Of a stretch of 64,000 nt of DNA, positions 1 to 9,236 are shown piece after piece. The stretch is from Acinetobacter sp. ANC 3929 (lineage in GTDB: Bacteria; Pseudomonadota; Gammaproteobacteria; Pseudomonadales; Moraxellaceae), in NCBI RefSeq assembly GCF_000369405.1, contig NZ_KB849999.1, positions 788,054 through 852,053 of the forward strand. The letters are read 5' to 3'. The notes beneath the pieces were generated by a model that had not been told where the DNA came from, did no database searches, and saw only the letters and a list, made by a program, of their open reading frames with translations. Position 1 is the stretch's first letter. Every line of letters begins with the position of its first letter. The translations under genes were made by a program, and so were the position numbers.

Positions 1-35
1 TAACACTGATTAATTCTTTTTATAATTGCGAAAAA

Positions 36-70
36 CAACAAAAAAGGGAGCTTTCGCTCCCATTTTTTCT
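36..70 (-). terminator. Terminator of rpmF
   Basis: A six-base-pair stem GGGAGC/GCTCCC (46-51 and 56-61) with a TTTC loop is flanked by an A-run on the left and a T-run on the right. It can therefore end transcription in both directions. On the minus strand it lies just after the rpmF stop codon. Confidence 0.85.
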
Positions 71-105
71 ATACTTTAAGCTAACGCTTAATGCATATAG
101 TTCAA

Positions 106-291
106 TTATTCAGCATCAGCTGCTTTAGCGAATAATTGACGACCACGGTAAATACCGTCTTTAGTCACGTGGTGACGACGATGAATTTCACCAGTAGTTT
201 GGTCTACAGATAATGCATTCTCGGTTAAAGCGTCATGTGAACGGCGCATGTCACGGCGAGAGCGACTTTTACGGTTTTGCTGAACGGCCAT
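106..291 (-). CDS. rpmF: 50S ribosomal protein L32
   Basis: This 61-residue basic protein is the large-subunit ribosomal protein L32. It starts [20 protein letters not shown], which is the typical L32 N-terminus, and has the normal length for the family. The start codon is preceded by TAAGGAG at a good distance. It lies downstream of yceD on the same strand, the usual yceD-rpmF pairing, and ends before a strong hairpin terminator. The zinc-binding cysteines found in some L32 versions are absent, so this is the zinc-independent form. Confidence 0.97.
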   Translation of the reverse strand: MAVQQNRKSRSRRDMRRSHDALTENALSVDQTTGEIHRRHHVTKDGIYRGRQLFAKAADAE

Positions 292-365
292 GATGGCTCC
301 TTACAAAGATCGAAAAAATGGATCAGAACAAATTCAGTTGTCTTAACTCAACATTATAACATAAA

Positions 366-926
366 TTATGAGTTAAGTTTACCCTTCAGACCTGCCAAAA
401 CATCAAACGGGTTATCCCGTTTCTCTTCGACAACATCTGGAGTGGCAGGTTGATGCTTATGCTCACAAGCATCATGCTTAGGAGATAAAGGCACCAACAA
501 TAACAGCTCATCTTCTAGTAATGCGAGTAAATCTATCACTGCAGGTGCATCATAATCACCTTTTTTTGAAGATTCACTTTCACCTAGAACGATGAAATCA
601 GCATCCTCATCCAATCGCTCTATCAGTGACTCATCATCAATCAAAGCTAAATGAAAGTCTGAAACCAATTCAATTTCAACGGCTTCCAAACAACGTTGGC
701 AGACCATTGGAACTTTGGCTTCAGTGTGTCCATCTAACCATACAATACGATGATAGATATCCATTGATAGCTTACAGTCTATGTTGATCAATTGATCATC
801 AATTGAACCAACAGCTTCTCGAGCAATACGAGCAAAGCGAGACAATGGCAGTGTTCCTGACCATGTAAAGCCCTGTTCAGCCCATTTAAATGGCTCGATT
901 TGGCTTGGAAAAGTATTTGCTGACAT
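366..926 (-). CDS. yceD: YceD family protein (DUF177), 23S rRNA accumulation
   Basis: This 186-residue protein belongs to the YceD/DUF177 family, whose members influence 23S rRNA accumulation. The central part carries the family CxxC pair (VCQRC, about residue 78) followed by an acidic C-terminal half, and the end has the NPFDVLAGLK-type motif typical of the family. It is the first gene of the leftward yceD-rpmF pair, with a gap of about 75 bases. The short gap to the divergent epmC gene (927-1022) must hold its promoter. Function is assigned by family; the molecular activity is not visible in the sequence. Confidence 0.92.
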   Translation of the reverse strand: MSANTFPSQIEPFKWAEQGFTWSGTLPLSRFARIAREAVGSIDDQLINIDCKLSMDIYHRIVWLDGHTEAKVPMVCQRCLEAVEIELVSDFHLALIDDESLIERLDEDADFIVLGESESSKKGDYDAPAVIDLLALLEDELLLLVPLSPKHDACEHKHQPATPDVVEEKRDNPFDVLAGLKGKLNS

Positions 927-1022
927 AATTAAGGCGGCAATTCTACAAATTCATCGGTACTCTGTCAAAGATTAAGATACAATTTTGTACTTCTTTAGAC
1001 AGAACTCGGGGTAAATTAAGCA

Positions 1023-1685
1023 ATGTACCTGTTGCAGCCGCAACTTGAAGTAACATCTTCATTACTTGGAAGCACCCATTCAACCTCTGTTCCTGTGTTA
1101 ACGCTAGATCAAGTGCAACGTTCATCTTGGCAAAAGCTAACAACAGAACCAGAACAGGTCGATTGGCTTATTTTACACTTTAATCACTGGTTTTCCCACC
1201 ATAATGTCACACTAGTTAAAGGTGATTTTGAACCAGAATATTTCCCAGCCACTTCTGAGCAGCCTGCAAAGATCCAATTTGCCCATGGTTTTTTCAATAG
1301 TGCCCTGCATGAAATCAGCCATTGGAGCATTGCGGGCGAGCAACGCCGCCGACTTTCCGACCTGGGCTATTGGTATGCACCTGATGGACGAAGTTCAGAA
1401 CAACAGGCACTGTTTGAGCAAGTTGAAATTAAACCTCAAGCCATAGAATGGTTATTTGCGACCGCCTTTGGTCGAAAATTTCGTGTGTCACTGGATAACT
1501 TAACGGGCGATGGTGGTAATGGCGATCAGTTTAAAGATCATGTTTTTGCGCAAGTACAACGTTATTTTTCTGGCGAAGCAAAATTACCACGTGATGCAGC
1601 ACATTTCATTCATTACATCTGCGTGTCTACCCGCAATGGAACACCATTACAACTCGATGAATTTAAACGTGAACACCTTGATTAG
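1023..1685 (+). CDS. epmC: Elongation factor P hydroxylase EpmC (YfcM family)
   Basis: The 220-residue product matches the EpmC/YfcM family, which hydroxylates the modified lysine of elongation factor P. The key stretch is AHGFFNSALHEISHWSIAGE with the HExxHW metal motif (near residue 100), followed by the family signature LGYWYAPDGR. The ATG at 1023 gives the usual full length. It is divergent from yceD and followed by yciO on the same strand. Whether EpmA and EpmB partners are present cannot be seen here. Confidence 0.92.
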   Translation: MYLLQPQLEVTSSLLGSTHSTSVPVLTLDQVQRSSWQKLTTEPEQVDWLILHFNHWFSHHNVTLVKGDFEPEYFPATSEQPAKIQFAHGFFNSALHEISHWSIAGEQRRRLSDLGYWYAPDGRSSEQQALFEQVEIKPQAIEWLFATAFGRKFRVSLDNLTGDGGNGDQFKDHVFAQVQRYFSGEAKLPRDAAHFIHYICVSTRNGTPLQLDEFKREHLD

Positions 1686-1773
1686 ATGACAAAATTATCA
1701 CATCTAAGACTTGCAACATGCCCCTAACAAGTTTCATACTGAATTTAGCCGTATAAATCAGGGAGTTAAAATA

Positions 1774-2391
1774 ATGTTGCATTTACATATTCATCCTGAA
1801 AATCCACAGGCTCGCTTAATCACACAAGCAGTAGACCGTATCCGTGCGGGTGATGTTGTGGTCTATCCAACAGATGCTGCATACGCAATCGGCTGCCAGA
1901 TCGGAAATAAAAATGCAATGGAACGGATTGCACAAATTCGTGGTTTGGGGCCCAAGCACCAATACGCCATCATGTGTTGTGATTTATCCGATATTGCGAC
2001 CTATGCCAAAGTCGATAACGCGATGTATCGTTTGTTAAAAAATAATACGCCAGCGGTTACGACTTTTATTTTGCCCGCGACCAGTGAAGTACCTAAACGT
2101 TTAATGCATCCAAAGAAAAAAACCATTGGTCTACGTATTCCAAGTAATCCCGTGGCTCAGGCGCTATTAAAAGAACTCGGTGAACCACTGTTAACCAGTA
2201 CCCTCATTTTACCTGATCATAAAGATCCGCTGGATGATCCCTTTGATATTGAAAATCAGTTGGGTAAACGTATTGATGTGTTTATTGATAGTGGCTTCGG
2301 TACGTTATCCACCACCAGTATCGTGGATTTATCTGGAGAAAATCCTGAAGTTGTCCGTCGTGGTGTCGGGGATGTCAGTGCTTTTGAATAA
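1774..2391 (+). CDS. yciO: YciO, Sua5/YciO/YrdC family protein
   Basis: The 205-residue protein is a close relative of E. coli YciO by sequence memory, with shared blocks such as VVYPTDAAYAIGC, KNAMERI and NNTPAVTTFIL. The family has the double-stranded RNA-binding YrdC fold; the YrdC/TsaC branch makes threonylcarbamoyl-AMP, while the role of YciO itself is less clear. The ATG at 1774 is chosen because GGGAG lies eight bases upstream and the protein then has the E. coli length. The upstream in-frame extension to 1711 has no family match. Confidence 0.9.
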   Translation: MLHLHIHPENPQARLITQAVDRIRAGDVVVYPTDAAYAIGCQIGNKNAMERIAQIRGLGPKHQYAIMCCDLSDIATYAKVDNAMYRLLKNNTPAVTTFILPATSEVPKRLMHPKKKTIGLRIPSNPVAQALLKELGEPLLTSTLILPDHKDPLDDPFDIENQLGKRIDVFIDSGFGTLSTTSIVDLSGENPEVVRRGVGDVSAFE

Positions 2392-2408
2392 GAGCTGACA
2401 TAGGTGAA

Positions 2409-2870
2409 TCAGAACCAAGAACTAGACTTTGGAAAATTAGAGCATTCAGATAAAATTTGGCTCCTATTCTCAATTTCTTTGTCAAAGTGATTAAAAATCT
2501 CGACTTGATACATCACCTGATCTTCTTGTAAAAGATTATAGATTCTTTGGCGTTTAGCTTGATCTTTTACACTTTCAAAGGTTCTTACATGCTCGCATAA
2601 CTGCTGTTTGGTTGAGCCTTCTATTCTATCCCCAAAGAACTTATGAATCTTCATCTTGATGACAATTTTAGGGTATTCATTCACTGCCAGATAAGTTACC
2701 CCTAACTTATCTGCTTCAGGCTGAACACGGTGATTAAGTCCTTTTACAATTTCCTGTGAAACAAACTGCCTTAATTGTTGTTTTTTCTTTATTTTATATT
2801 GAAAAATGATGAAAGATCCGATCGCGACCAAACCAACAAGCAGTAAACTAACAATAACTTTGAGTTTCAT
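2409..2870 (-). CDS. Small protein with one N-terminal membrane segment, unknown function
   Basis: I do not recognise this 153-residue protein. Residues 5-25 form a hydrophobic segment (VIVSLLLVGLVAIGSFIIF), followed by a lysine-rich stretch (YKIKKKQQ) that suggests an N-in inner-membrane anchor. The remaining roughly 120 residues form a charged soluble domain with two cysteines. It stands alone between yciO (convergent) and the GNAT gene (same strand, 65-base gap). No catalytic motif is visible. Confidence 0.7.
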   Translation of the reverse strand: MKLKVIVSLLLVGLVAIGSFIIFQYKIKKKQQLRQFVSQEIVKGLNHRVQPEADKLGVTYLAVNEYPKIVIKMKIHKFFGDRIEGSTKQQLCEHVRTFESVKDQAKRQRIYNLLQEDQVMYQVEIFNHFDKEIENRSQILSECSNFPKSSSWF

Positions 2871-2935
2871 TAAAATATTTTCTCCAGTCTTGATAAATTA
2901 AAAGATGCGATGCAATGTCAATTCGAGTTGATCAA

Positions 2936-3649
2936 TTAATAAAAATCAGACAACCGCTGTTTCTGAAAACCTTGTGCATCAAAATTATCAGGGCTTAACC
3001 ACTGTTGATAGATTTTTTTTAATGCGGGCCATTCTTCGTCAATAATCGAAAACCATGCCGTATTGCGGTTATGCCCTTTAGTAATTCGATCTTGACGGAA
3101 TAAACCTTCATATTGAAACCCGAAACGTAAGGCTGCCGCTTTAGACGGTTCATTACAATCATCACATTTCCATTCCACTCGTCGAAAACCATGGGCAAAA
3201 CATTGTTCTAAGAGTAAGAAAATCACTTCGGTTGAAGCTTTGGATTTTTTCATTTTATAGGAAAAATAGACATTGCCAATTTCAATAGCACCCTGCTCTA
3301 GCCTCGGATTTAATAGTGCAATCCAGCCTTGTATCTCACCATCCACCTCAATCAAAAAATGAGTTGAGCCTTTAAAACCAAATAGATTTTGTAATTTGTC
3401 TTTTAAGATATCTCGGTTCTGCGGTGCGGAATAAGGTAAATAGGTCCAACATGCTGCATTCGGTTCTGTGGATACTGCTTCCCAAATCTGACTTGCTGCT
3501 TGATCAGAAATTTCATCGGCAATATGAATCAGTTTGACGTATTGACCCACCAGATCTTCGTTGATCGCTTGGCTGGGCATATCACGTTCGACCAAGAAAC
3601 CGATACTTTGTCCAAACTGATTCTGTTCTGTTTTTAAATATTTTTTCAT
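2936..3649 (-). CDS. GNAT family N-acetyltransferase (RimJ/RimL-like)
   Basis: The 237-residue protein is a GNAT acyltransferase of the RimJ/RimL type, which acetylates amino groups of proteins or small molecules using acetyl-CoA. Supporting blocks are the strand pair around GAIEIGNVYFSYKM, then RRVEWKCDDCNEPSKAAALRFGFQYEG, which is the usual C-terminal GNAT pattern (N..S..A..F.GF..EG), and a final W-rich segment. The substrate cannot be told. It is transcribed away from scpA and is probably monocistronic or co-transcribed with the downstream membrane protein. Confidence 0.85.
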   Translation of the reverse strand: MKKYLKTEQNQFGQSIGFLVERDMPSQAINEDLVGQYVKLIHIADEISDQAASQIWEAVSTEPNAACWTYLPYSAPQNRDILKDKLQNLFGFKGSTHFLIEVDGEIQGWIALLNPRLEQGAIEIGNVYFSYKMKKSKASTEVIFLLLEQCFAHGFRRVEWKCDDCNEPSKAAALRFGFQYEGLFRQDRITKGHNRNTAWFSIIDEEWPALKKIYQQWLSPDNFDAQGFQKQRLSDFY

Positions 3650-3895
3650 CGCAATTTAGAATTTAATAAAAAATAATGATTTCGTTGTTAATTTAAGCAT
3701 AAGTTTTTTATATACCCTAGCTCATCGTATATAAATAAAGAAAATACCCTGAGAAGTTTAAGGTTTTTGTAAGCTAGTAATTTATTAAATTTGGGATTTC
3801 GATTAGAATAGGCGTGCTCTCGGTAGCATGTGCCCTTTTTGCACACAAAATTATATCTTTCATGCTTTTGAAAATTCGCGTGGCTCATAACGGTA

Positions 3896-4693
3896 ATGAA
3901 TCAAATTCTCCCTTCAACAACTTTGGAGCTAACACCTTCCATTCGTGTCCTTGACGAGTGGCAAGAGGTCATACCCGAAGATTTATATATACCGCCTGCT
4001 GCGTTTGAAATTTTACTCGAACAATTTGAAGGTCCTCTAGACTTTCTGATCTATTTGATTCAAAAAAACGGCTTTAACTTATTGCAGCTCGATATTTCAC
4101 CGATTGCCACGCAATACTTATCCTATATGGATAGCATGAAATCGCTCAATATCGAACTAACGGCTGATTATATGGTGATGGCAGCATTACTCGCAGATTT
4201 GAAATCGCGGTTACTACTCCCAAAACCTGCGGCTGTTGATCAATTTGAAAAAGATCCAAAGCAAGAACTGATTGATCGTTTAGAAACCTATTTACGTATT
4301 AAGCAAGCGGCTGAAAGATTAGGGCAAATGCCAATCTTTGAGCGCGATACGTTTAGCACCAACGTGAGTATTGGACATATTGCACCCATTTATGAAGGTT
4401 ATGATGTCGATGCCTTACGTGATGCTCTATTCTGCGTATTCAACCGCCCTGAACCGATTACCCATGTCGTGGCTCAGGAACCCGTCTTGTTAGAAGAACG
4501 AATTGCTTTTATTGAAAGCCAACTTGCATCAGGCGAGGCTTTAAGTTTTATCGAATTATTAAATCCCCAACAAGGTCGTATGGGTATGGTGGTGACCTTT
4601 ATGGCGGTACTTGAGTTAACACGTCAGCAAAAGATTCAGATTATTCATAGTGGAATTGAAGCTCCTTTGACCATTCAAGGAGTTGCAGCATGA
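3896..4693 (+). CDS. scpA: Segregation and condensation protein A
   Basis: ScpA is the kleisin subunit that bridges the SMC heads in the bacterial condensin complex. The 265-residue product contains the diagnostic FEGPLDFLIYLIQKNGFNLLQLDISPI block near residue 45 and a C-terminal winged-helix-like segment (LSFIELLNPQQGRMGMVVTFMAVLEL). Its stop overlaps the scpB start by four bases (ATGA), so the two are translationally coupled. The SMC partner is encoded at 43731-47180 in this window. Confidence 0.95.
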   Translation: MNQILPSTTLELTPSIRVLDEWQEVIPEDLYIPPAAFEILLEQFEGPLDFLIYLIQKNGFNLLQLDISPIATQYLSYMDSMKSLNIELTADYMVMAALLADLKSRLLLPKPAAVDQFEKDPKQELIDRLETYLRIKQAAERLGQMPIFERDTFSTNVSIGHIAPIYEGYDVDALRDALFCVFNRPEPITHVVAQEPVLLEERIAFIESQLASGEALSFIELLNPQQGRMGMVVTFMAVLELTRQQKIQIIHSGIEAPLTIQGVAA

Positions 4694-5289
4694 GTTTAGA
4701 GCAACTTGATCAAACTGAAGGTATGTCACTCGAAGACATTCATCATGACGTTTTATTGCAAATTGAAGCAATCTTGTTCGCCAGTGACTCACCAGTTTCA
4801 CTTGCGCGACTAAAAGAAGCGTTTCAAAACCAATATAATAAACAGCAATTACGCTTTTTTTTACAGCAGTTAGCGATGTTACAACATGGTCGCTCAATTG
4901 AACTAATTGAAACTGCACAAGGTTTTCGTTTTCAGGTGCGTGCAAAGTATAGAAATATCATTGCACAAGTTTGGCCAGAGCGTCCGACTAAACTATCACC
5001 TTCACTACTCGAAACAGTCGCAGTAATTGCATATCATCAGCCCGTAACTCGTGCTGATATCGAACAAATCCGTGGTGTATCCAACAATAGCCAAATCTTG
5101 AGAAATCTTTTTGACTGGAACTGGATTAAAGAAGCTGGTTTCAGAGATTTGCCTGGAAGACCTGCGTTGTTAGTCACAACGCCCCAATTTTTAAATGCAT
5201 TTGGTTTAGCATCGCTAGGTCAATTGCCTCCCCTGCAGAACGCCAAGGAAGCATTCATGACACTCGACGCACATGCGCCGAAGTCCTGA
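4690..5289 (+). CDS. scpB: Segregation and condensation protein B
   Basis: ScpB dimers bind the ScpA kleisin and regulate the SMC complex. The 199-residue product shows the first winged helix (IEAILFASDSPVSLARLKEAF) and the second (LLETVAVIAYHQPVTRADIEQIRGV), the usual ScpB layout, followed by the conserved LPGRPALLVTTPQFL block. It overlaps scpA by four bases and is followed by rluB after about 40 bases, the conserved scpA-scpB-rluB order. Confidence 0.95.
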   Translation: MSLEQLDQTEGMSLEDIHHDVLLQIEAILFASDSPVSLARLKEAFQNQYNKQQLRFFLQQLAMLQHGRSIELIETAQGFRFQVRAKYRNIIAQVWPERPTKLSPSLLETVAVIAYHQPVTRADIEQIRGVSNNSQILRNLFDWNWIKEAGFRDLPGRPALLVTTPQFLNAFGLASLGQLPPLQNAKEAFMTLDAHAPKS

Positions 5290-5331
5290 GAAAGGTGAAC
5301 TGTTGATCATTATGTCTAAGGTTGTGCTGTC

Positions 5332-6279
5332 ATGAGTGAAAAATTACAAAAGGTTTTAGCGAGAGTCGGGTTAGGCTCGCGTCGCTATATGGAAGAAGTC
5401 ATTGCTGCTGGTCGTGTCAGCATCAATGGTCGTATTGCCCAAGTCGGTGAGCGTATCGAACCCACAGATGAACTCCGTATCGATGGTCGTAAAGTACAGT
5501 TCCAAATTGAAGACGAAATTCGTCGTCGCGTTTTAATTTACTATAAGCCAGAAGGTGAAATTTGCTCACGCAATGACCCTGAAAAACGTCCAACGGTATT
5601 TGATCATTTACCACAAATTGCCAATGACCGTTGGGTAATGGTAGGCCGTCTAGATATTAACAGTACCGGTTTATTATTATTCACAAACGATGGTGAACTT
5701 GCGAACCGCTTGATGCATCCATCAAATGAAGTTGAACGTGAATATGCTGTACGTGTCATGGGTGAAGTCACACCACAAATTCGCAACACCATGCTCAAAG
5801 GTGTTGAACTTGAAGATGGTCCAGCCAAGTTTGAATCATTCTCTGAAATTGGTGGTGATGGTATCAACCGTTGGTATCAAGTTGTGGTTAAAGAAGGCCG
5901 TAATCGCGAAGTACGTCGTATCTTTGAATCTCAAAGTTTGAAAGTAAGCCGCTTATTACGTACCCGTTATGGCACGGTGATTCTACCACGCGAGTTACGT
6001 ACAGGCCGTTGGATGGAATTGGATAAAACAGATATCGACAATTTAGCGAAATCAGTTGAATTAAAACCACGTCAAGGTACTGGCTTGTTTGGTATGGCAA
6101 AACGTCGTACTGAAAAAATGGCAGAAAAACCATTGGCTGCACGTCGTGGTGGTTATTTACGTCAGCAACGTCGTGATGATGAACAAGATCAATCACAGCA
6201 ACAGCGTCCAAGCGGTAATGGCAACAATAACAATGGTCGTAAAACCATTGGTTTTAATAAAGGCTTTAAGAAGTTCTAA
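5332..6279 (+). CDS. rluB: 23S rRNA pseudouridine(2605) synthase RluB
   Basis: RluB isomerises a uridine of 23S rRNA to pseudouridine. Residues 1-48 form an S4 RNA-binding domain (KLQKVLARVGLGSRR). The RsuA/RluB catalytic motif GRLDINSTGLLLFTNDG contains the catalytic Asp108, and EGRNREVRRIFE closes the domain. The last roughly 60 residues are a low-complexity tail rich in Gln, Asn, Arg and Gly, common in RluB and likely disordered. It is the third gene of the scpA-scpB-rluB operon and ends before a bidirectional terminator. Confidence 0.94.
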   Translation: MSEKLQKVLARVGLGSRRYMEEVIAAGRVSINGRIAQVGERIEPTDELRIDGRKVQFQIEDEIRRRVLIYYKPEGEICSRNDPEKRPTVFDHLPQIANDRWVMVGRLDINSTGLLLFTNDGELANRLMHPSNEVEREYAVRVMGEVTPQIRNTMLKGVELEDGPAKFESFSEIGGDGINRWYQVVVKEGRNREVRRIFESQSLKVSRLLRTRYGTVILPRELRTGRWMELDKTDIDNLAKSVELKPRQGTGLFGMAKRRTEKMAEKPLAARRGGYLRQQRRDDEQDQSQQQRPSGNGNNNNGRKTIGFNKGFKKF

Positions 6280-6295
6280 TTCTTGGCTTTAAAAT

Positions 6296-6326
6296 AAAAA
6301 AACGCTCTGATTAGAGCGTTTTTTTA
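6296..6326. terminator. Bidirectional terminator between rluB and the peptide ABC operon
   Basis: AACGCTCT-GATT-AGAGCGTT forms a perfect eight-base-pair stem with an A-run before it and a T-run after it. It serves both convergent transcription units, ending 17 bases after rluB and 10 bases after the ABC ATPase gene. Confidence 0.93.
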
Positions 6327-6336
6327 TGCTTGAATT

Positions 6337-8070
6337 TTAATGATGATGGCTTACACCCTGCGGAATGGCATTCAGCAGTTTCTTGGTATATTCATGTTGT
6401 GGATGTAAATACAACTCATCCGAATTGGCAATTTCAACCAATTCACCATGATTCATCACCATCACTTGGTCTGAAATATATTTCACTACAGATAAATCAT
6501 GCGAAATAAAGATATAACTCAAACCAAATTCATCCTGTAGATCCTGCAATAAATTCAATACTTGTGCCTGCACCGAAACATCCAATGCAGAAACGGATTC
6601 ATCACAGATTAGAATCTCGGGTTTTAAAGTCAGACAGCGTGCGATGGCAATCCGTTGTCGCTGACCACCTGAAAACTCATGTGGATAACGATCATAAGCT
6701 TGTAGTGGTAAGCTCACCCTTTCCAATAGCTCGAGTGCAATTTTCTTGCGTTCAGCATCATTTTGTCCAATACCATGAATTCGCATCGGCTCCAATAAAA
6801 TCTGCCCGATGGTAAAGCGTGGATTGAGTGAAGCATATGGATTCTGAAAAATGATTTGAATCTTACGCTGATACTGCGAAAACTCTTTCTCGGTCATGGC
6901 AAGAATATCTTTGCCACCAATCAAAGCCTGTCCACCTGTTGCCTCATGCAAACGCATTAACAATAAGCCAATGGTGGTTTTCCCAGAACCAGACTCTCCA
7001 ACCAAACCTAAGGTCTTGCCTTTAGCCAGTTGGAAGGACACACCTTTTACGGCCTGAAATTCATCACGGCCCCATAGTCCTTTACGGCTATAAAACGATT
7101 TTTTCAGATCTTTGACTTCTAAAACAATGGCTTCTTCACCAGTGAGTCCTCGCGACCGTTGTTTCAAATTTAATTCAGACAAATTGGTTGCTTCAATCAG
7201 TTGTCCATTTTCGTCCTGCTTCATAAAATCACTGGTCACAGGTAAACGGTATGGACGTGTTGAAAGTTGCGGACGGCAATGTAATAAGGCACGGGTATAC
7301 ACATCTTTCGGTTGTTCCAACACCTGCTCAACAGCACCAAATTCACGGATTTCACCATGGCGCATCACAATCACTTCATCAGCAATTTCGCCAACCAGCG
7401 CTAAATCATGGGTAATGAACAGCATCGACATTTCATGGCGTTGTCGTAGTGATTCCAACAAATCAATGATTTGCTTTTGAATGGTGACATCTAAAGCCGT
7501 GGTTGGTTCATCCGCAATCAATAATTTGGGTTCGCAGGCGATTGCCATCGCAATCATGACCCGTTGCTGCTGACCACCAGAAAGCTGACTTGGATAAGCA
7601 TCTATTTTTGTTTCAGGTGCAGGAATACCGACTTCTCGAAGTAACTCAAGCACTCGTACTCTGGCCTGCTTACGTCCCATGCCCAAATGAATGCACAGCA
7701 CCTCAGCAATCTGATCACCCACAGTAAATACAGGATTCAGTGAAGACATCGGCTCTTGGAAAATCATGGCAATTTCCTTACCACAGATTTTCCGAATCTC
7801 TTTTGCAGATAAATTCAGTAAATCCTTACCCTCAAACGTAATACGACTTTGCGTTGCAATTTGACTTTGTCCTTTCGGTAATAAACCCATCACCGCCAAG
7901 GAAGTGACAGATTTACCACTGCCTGACTCACCGACCAAAGCCACGGTTTTATTTTTAGGAATTGAAAATGAAATCCCTTTAACCGTTTCGATCCATTGTT
8001 TATTTTCGCCTTTAAAGCTGACCCGAAGATCGTCTACCTGTAATAGCGGTGTTTCATTTTGAGGTTGCAT
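6337..8070 (-). CDS. Peptide ABC transporter, fused double ATP-binding protein (YejF/DppDF type)
   Basis: This 577-residue protein contains two complete ABC ATPase domains in one chain and energises import through the adjacent permeases. Domain 1 (about 8-255) has Walker A GESGSGKS, signature LSGGQQQR and Walker B LLIADEPTTALD. Domain 2 (about 310-560) has GESGSGKTT, FSGGQRQR and ILICDESVSALD. Each ends in an oligopeptide-transporter extension. The fused layout is that of E. coli YejF (microcin C/peptide importer), where many Opp/Dpp systems use two proteins. It is the last gene of the leftward operon, 13 bases after the permease, with GGAG before its ATG. Confidence 0.93.
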   Translation of the reverse strand: MQPQNETPLLQVDDLRVSFKGENKQWIETVKGISFSIPKNKTVALVGESGSGKSVTSLAVMGLLPKGQSQIATQSRITFEGKDLLNLSAKEIRKICGKEIAMIFQEPMSSLNPVFTVGDQIAEVLCIHLGMGRKQARVRVLELLREVGIPAPETKIDAYPSQLSGGQQQRVMIAMAIACEPKLLIADEPTTALDVTIQKQIIDLLESLRQRHEMSMLFITHDLALVGEIADEVIVMRHGEIREFGAVEQVLEQPKDVYTRALLHCRPQLSTRPYRLPVTSDFMKQDENGQLIEATNLSELNLKQRSRGLTGEEAIVLEVKDLKKSFYSRKGLWGRDEFQAVKGVSFQLAKGKTLGLVGESGSGKTTIGLLLMRLHEATGGQALIGGKDILAMTEKEFSQYQRKIQIIFQNPYASLNPRFTIGQILLEPMRIHGIGQNDAERKKIALELLERVSLPLQAYDRYPHEFSGGQRQRIAIARCLTLKPEILICDESVSALDVSVQAQVLNLLQDLQDEFGLSYIFISHDLSVVKYISDQVMVMNHGELVEIANSDELYLHPQHEYTKKLLNAIPQGVSHHH

Positions 8071-8083
8071 ATTTTTGTCTCCG

Positions 8084-9226
8084 CTATTTCAACTTAGGAT
8101 CTAAGGCATCACGCAATGCATCGGTAAACATGGAGAATGCTGTGACCAGAATAGCCATTGCAATCGAAGCCGCAGCCAGTTGCCACCATTTGCCCAAAAT
8201 CAATTCACTTTGTGCCTCATTCAGCATACTTCCCCATGACACCACCCCCACAGGAACACCAAAACCAAGGAAGCTCAGAATCACCTCTGATTTGATAAAT
8301 GACACCACCAGAATCGAAATTTGAACCAATGCGATATGACTGACATTCGGAAAAATATGCACAAACATACGGCGTAAATGGCTAACACCAATCGCTTTTG
8401 CGGCAAGCACATATTCACGCGATTTATGCTTCATATATTCGGCACGAATCAAACGGAATACCCCCGTCCAACCCGTTAGACCTAAAATCAGAACAATCGA
8501 TAGAATCCCCTTTTGTTGGAGCACCGCAGCAATGGCCAATACCAACAATAGATAAGGAATCGAAGTAAAAATGTTGTAGAACCAGTTCAGTACATCATCG
8601 ACCCAACCACCGAAATAGCCTGCAATTGCACCTAAGAAAGTACCGATGACCACAGCCAATAATGCGGATAACAAACCCACCAGAATCGAGGTTTCAGCAC
8701 CTTTAATGGTTTTGAGCAGGATATCTTGCCCCCACTTATCTGCGCCAAAAGGCAACGTGGTTTTTAACTCTTGTTTTTGATCCAGTAGATGCCCACCAAG
8801 CTGTTGATCAATTTGCTGCATATCCTCTGCTAAAGGATCAACCACACCATAATTATCAATGACTGAGCCACCTTGTTGTTCAGCCTGAATTTCGGTATTG
8901 AGCTGTTGAATCACATCTTTCAATGGATCAACTGGATTTTCAGGTAATGCCTCTATCTTCTGGCTACTGTCTTTAATTTGATCTGACTCAGTATCCGCCC
9001 CTAAAAATGTCGGTGGTGCGTAGCTGACTGCGACTTCTTTATTCCAGTTGGAAGCAATCACGCCTGTCATTGATAACGCGAGCAGGATGAAATAAAACAG
9101 CACCACCAAGAAAGAAATCACGGCGATTCGATCTGATTTCAATCGATTCAATGCCAGCTGCCATAATCCTGTTGAAGCAGATGACTCATTTGAAGATGTT
9201 TTGCCTTTAAAAATTGTACTTAGCAT
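8084..9226 (-). CDS. Peptide ABC transporter permease (DppC/YejE type) with a large periplasmic insert
   Basis: The product is the second permease of the peptide importer. It begins with a soluble stretch and a first membrane helix (about residues 40-60). About 100 polar residues follow, containing Gln-rich segments, before the conserved LPFGADKWGQDILLKTIKGAETS start of the DppC core. The core has five helices and the EAA loop (REYVLAAKAIGVSHLRRMFVHIFPN). The insert is longer than the short periplasmic loop of typical DppC proteins. The second of two ATGs (9226) is preferred because AGGGGG lies six bases before it; ATG 9232 would touch the ribosome site. Confidence 0.9.
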   Translation of the reverse strand: MLSTIFKGKTSSNESSASTGLWQLALNRLKSDRIAVISFLVVLFYFILLALSMTGVIASNWNKEVAVSYAPPTFLGADTESDQIKDSSQKIEALPENPVDPLKDVIQQLNTEIQAEQQGGSVIDNYGVVDPLAEDMQQIDQQLGGHLLDQKQELKTTLPFGADKWGQDILLKTIKGAETSILVGLLSALLAVVIGTFLGAIAGYFGGWVDDVLNWFYNIFTSIPYLLLVLAIAAVLQQKGILSIVLILGLTGWTGVFRLIRAEYMKHKSREYVLAAKAIGVSHLRRMFVHIFPNVSHIALVQISILVVSFIKSEVILSFLGFGVPVGVVSWGSMLNEAQSELILGKWWQLAAASIAMAILVTAFSMFTDALRDALDPKLK

Positions 9227-9236
9227 CGTCATCCCC

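Noticed and set aside
3688..3888. A 66-codon minus-strand open frame between the GNAT gene and scpA
   Set aside because: It fills the likely scpA promoter region, has no ribosome site or recognisable family, and its composition resembles non-coding AT-rich DNA.
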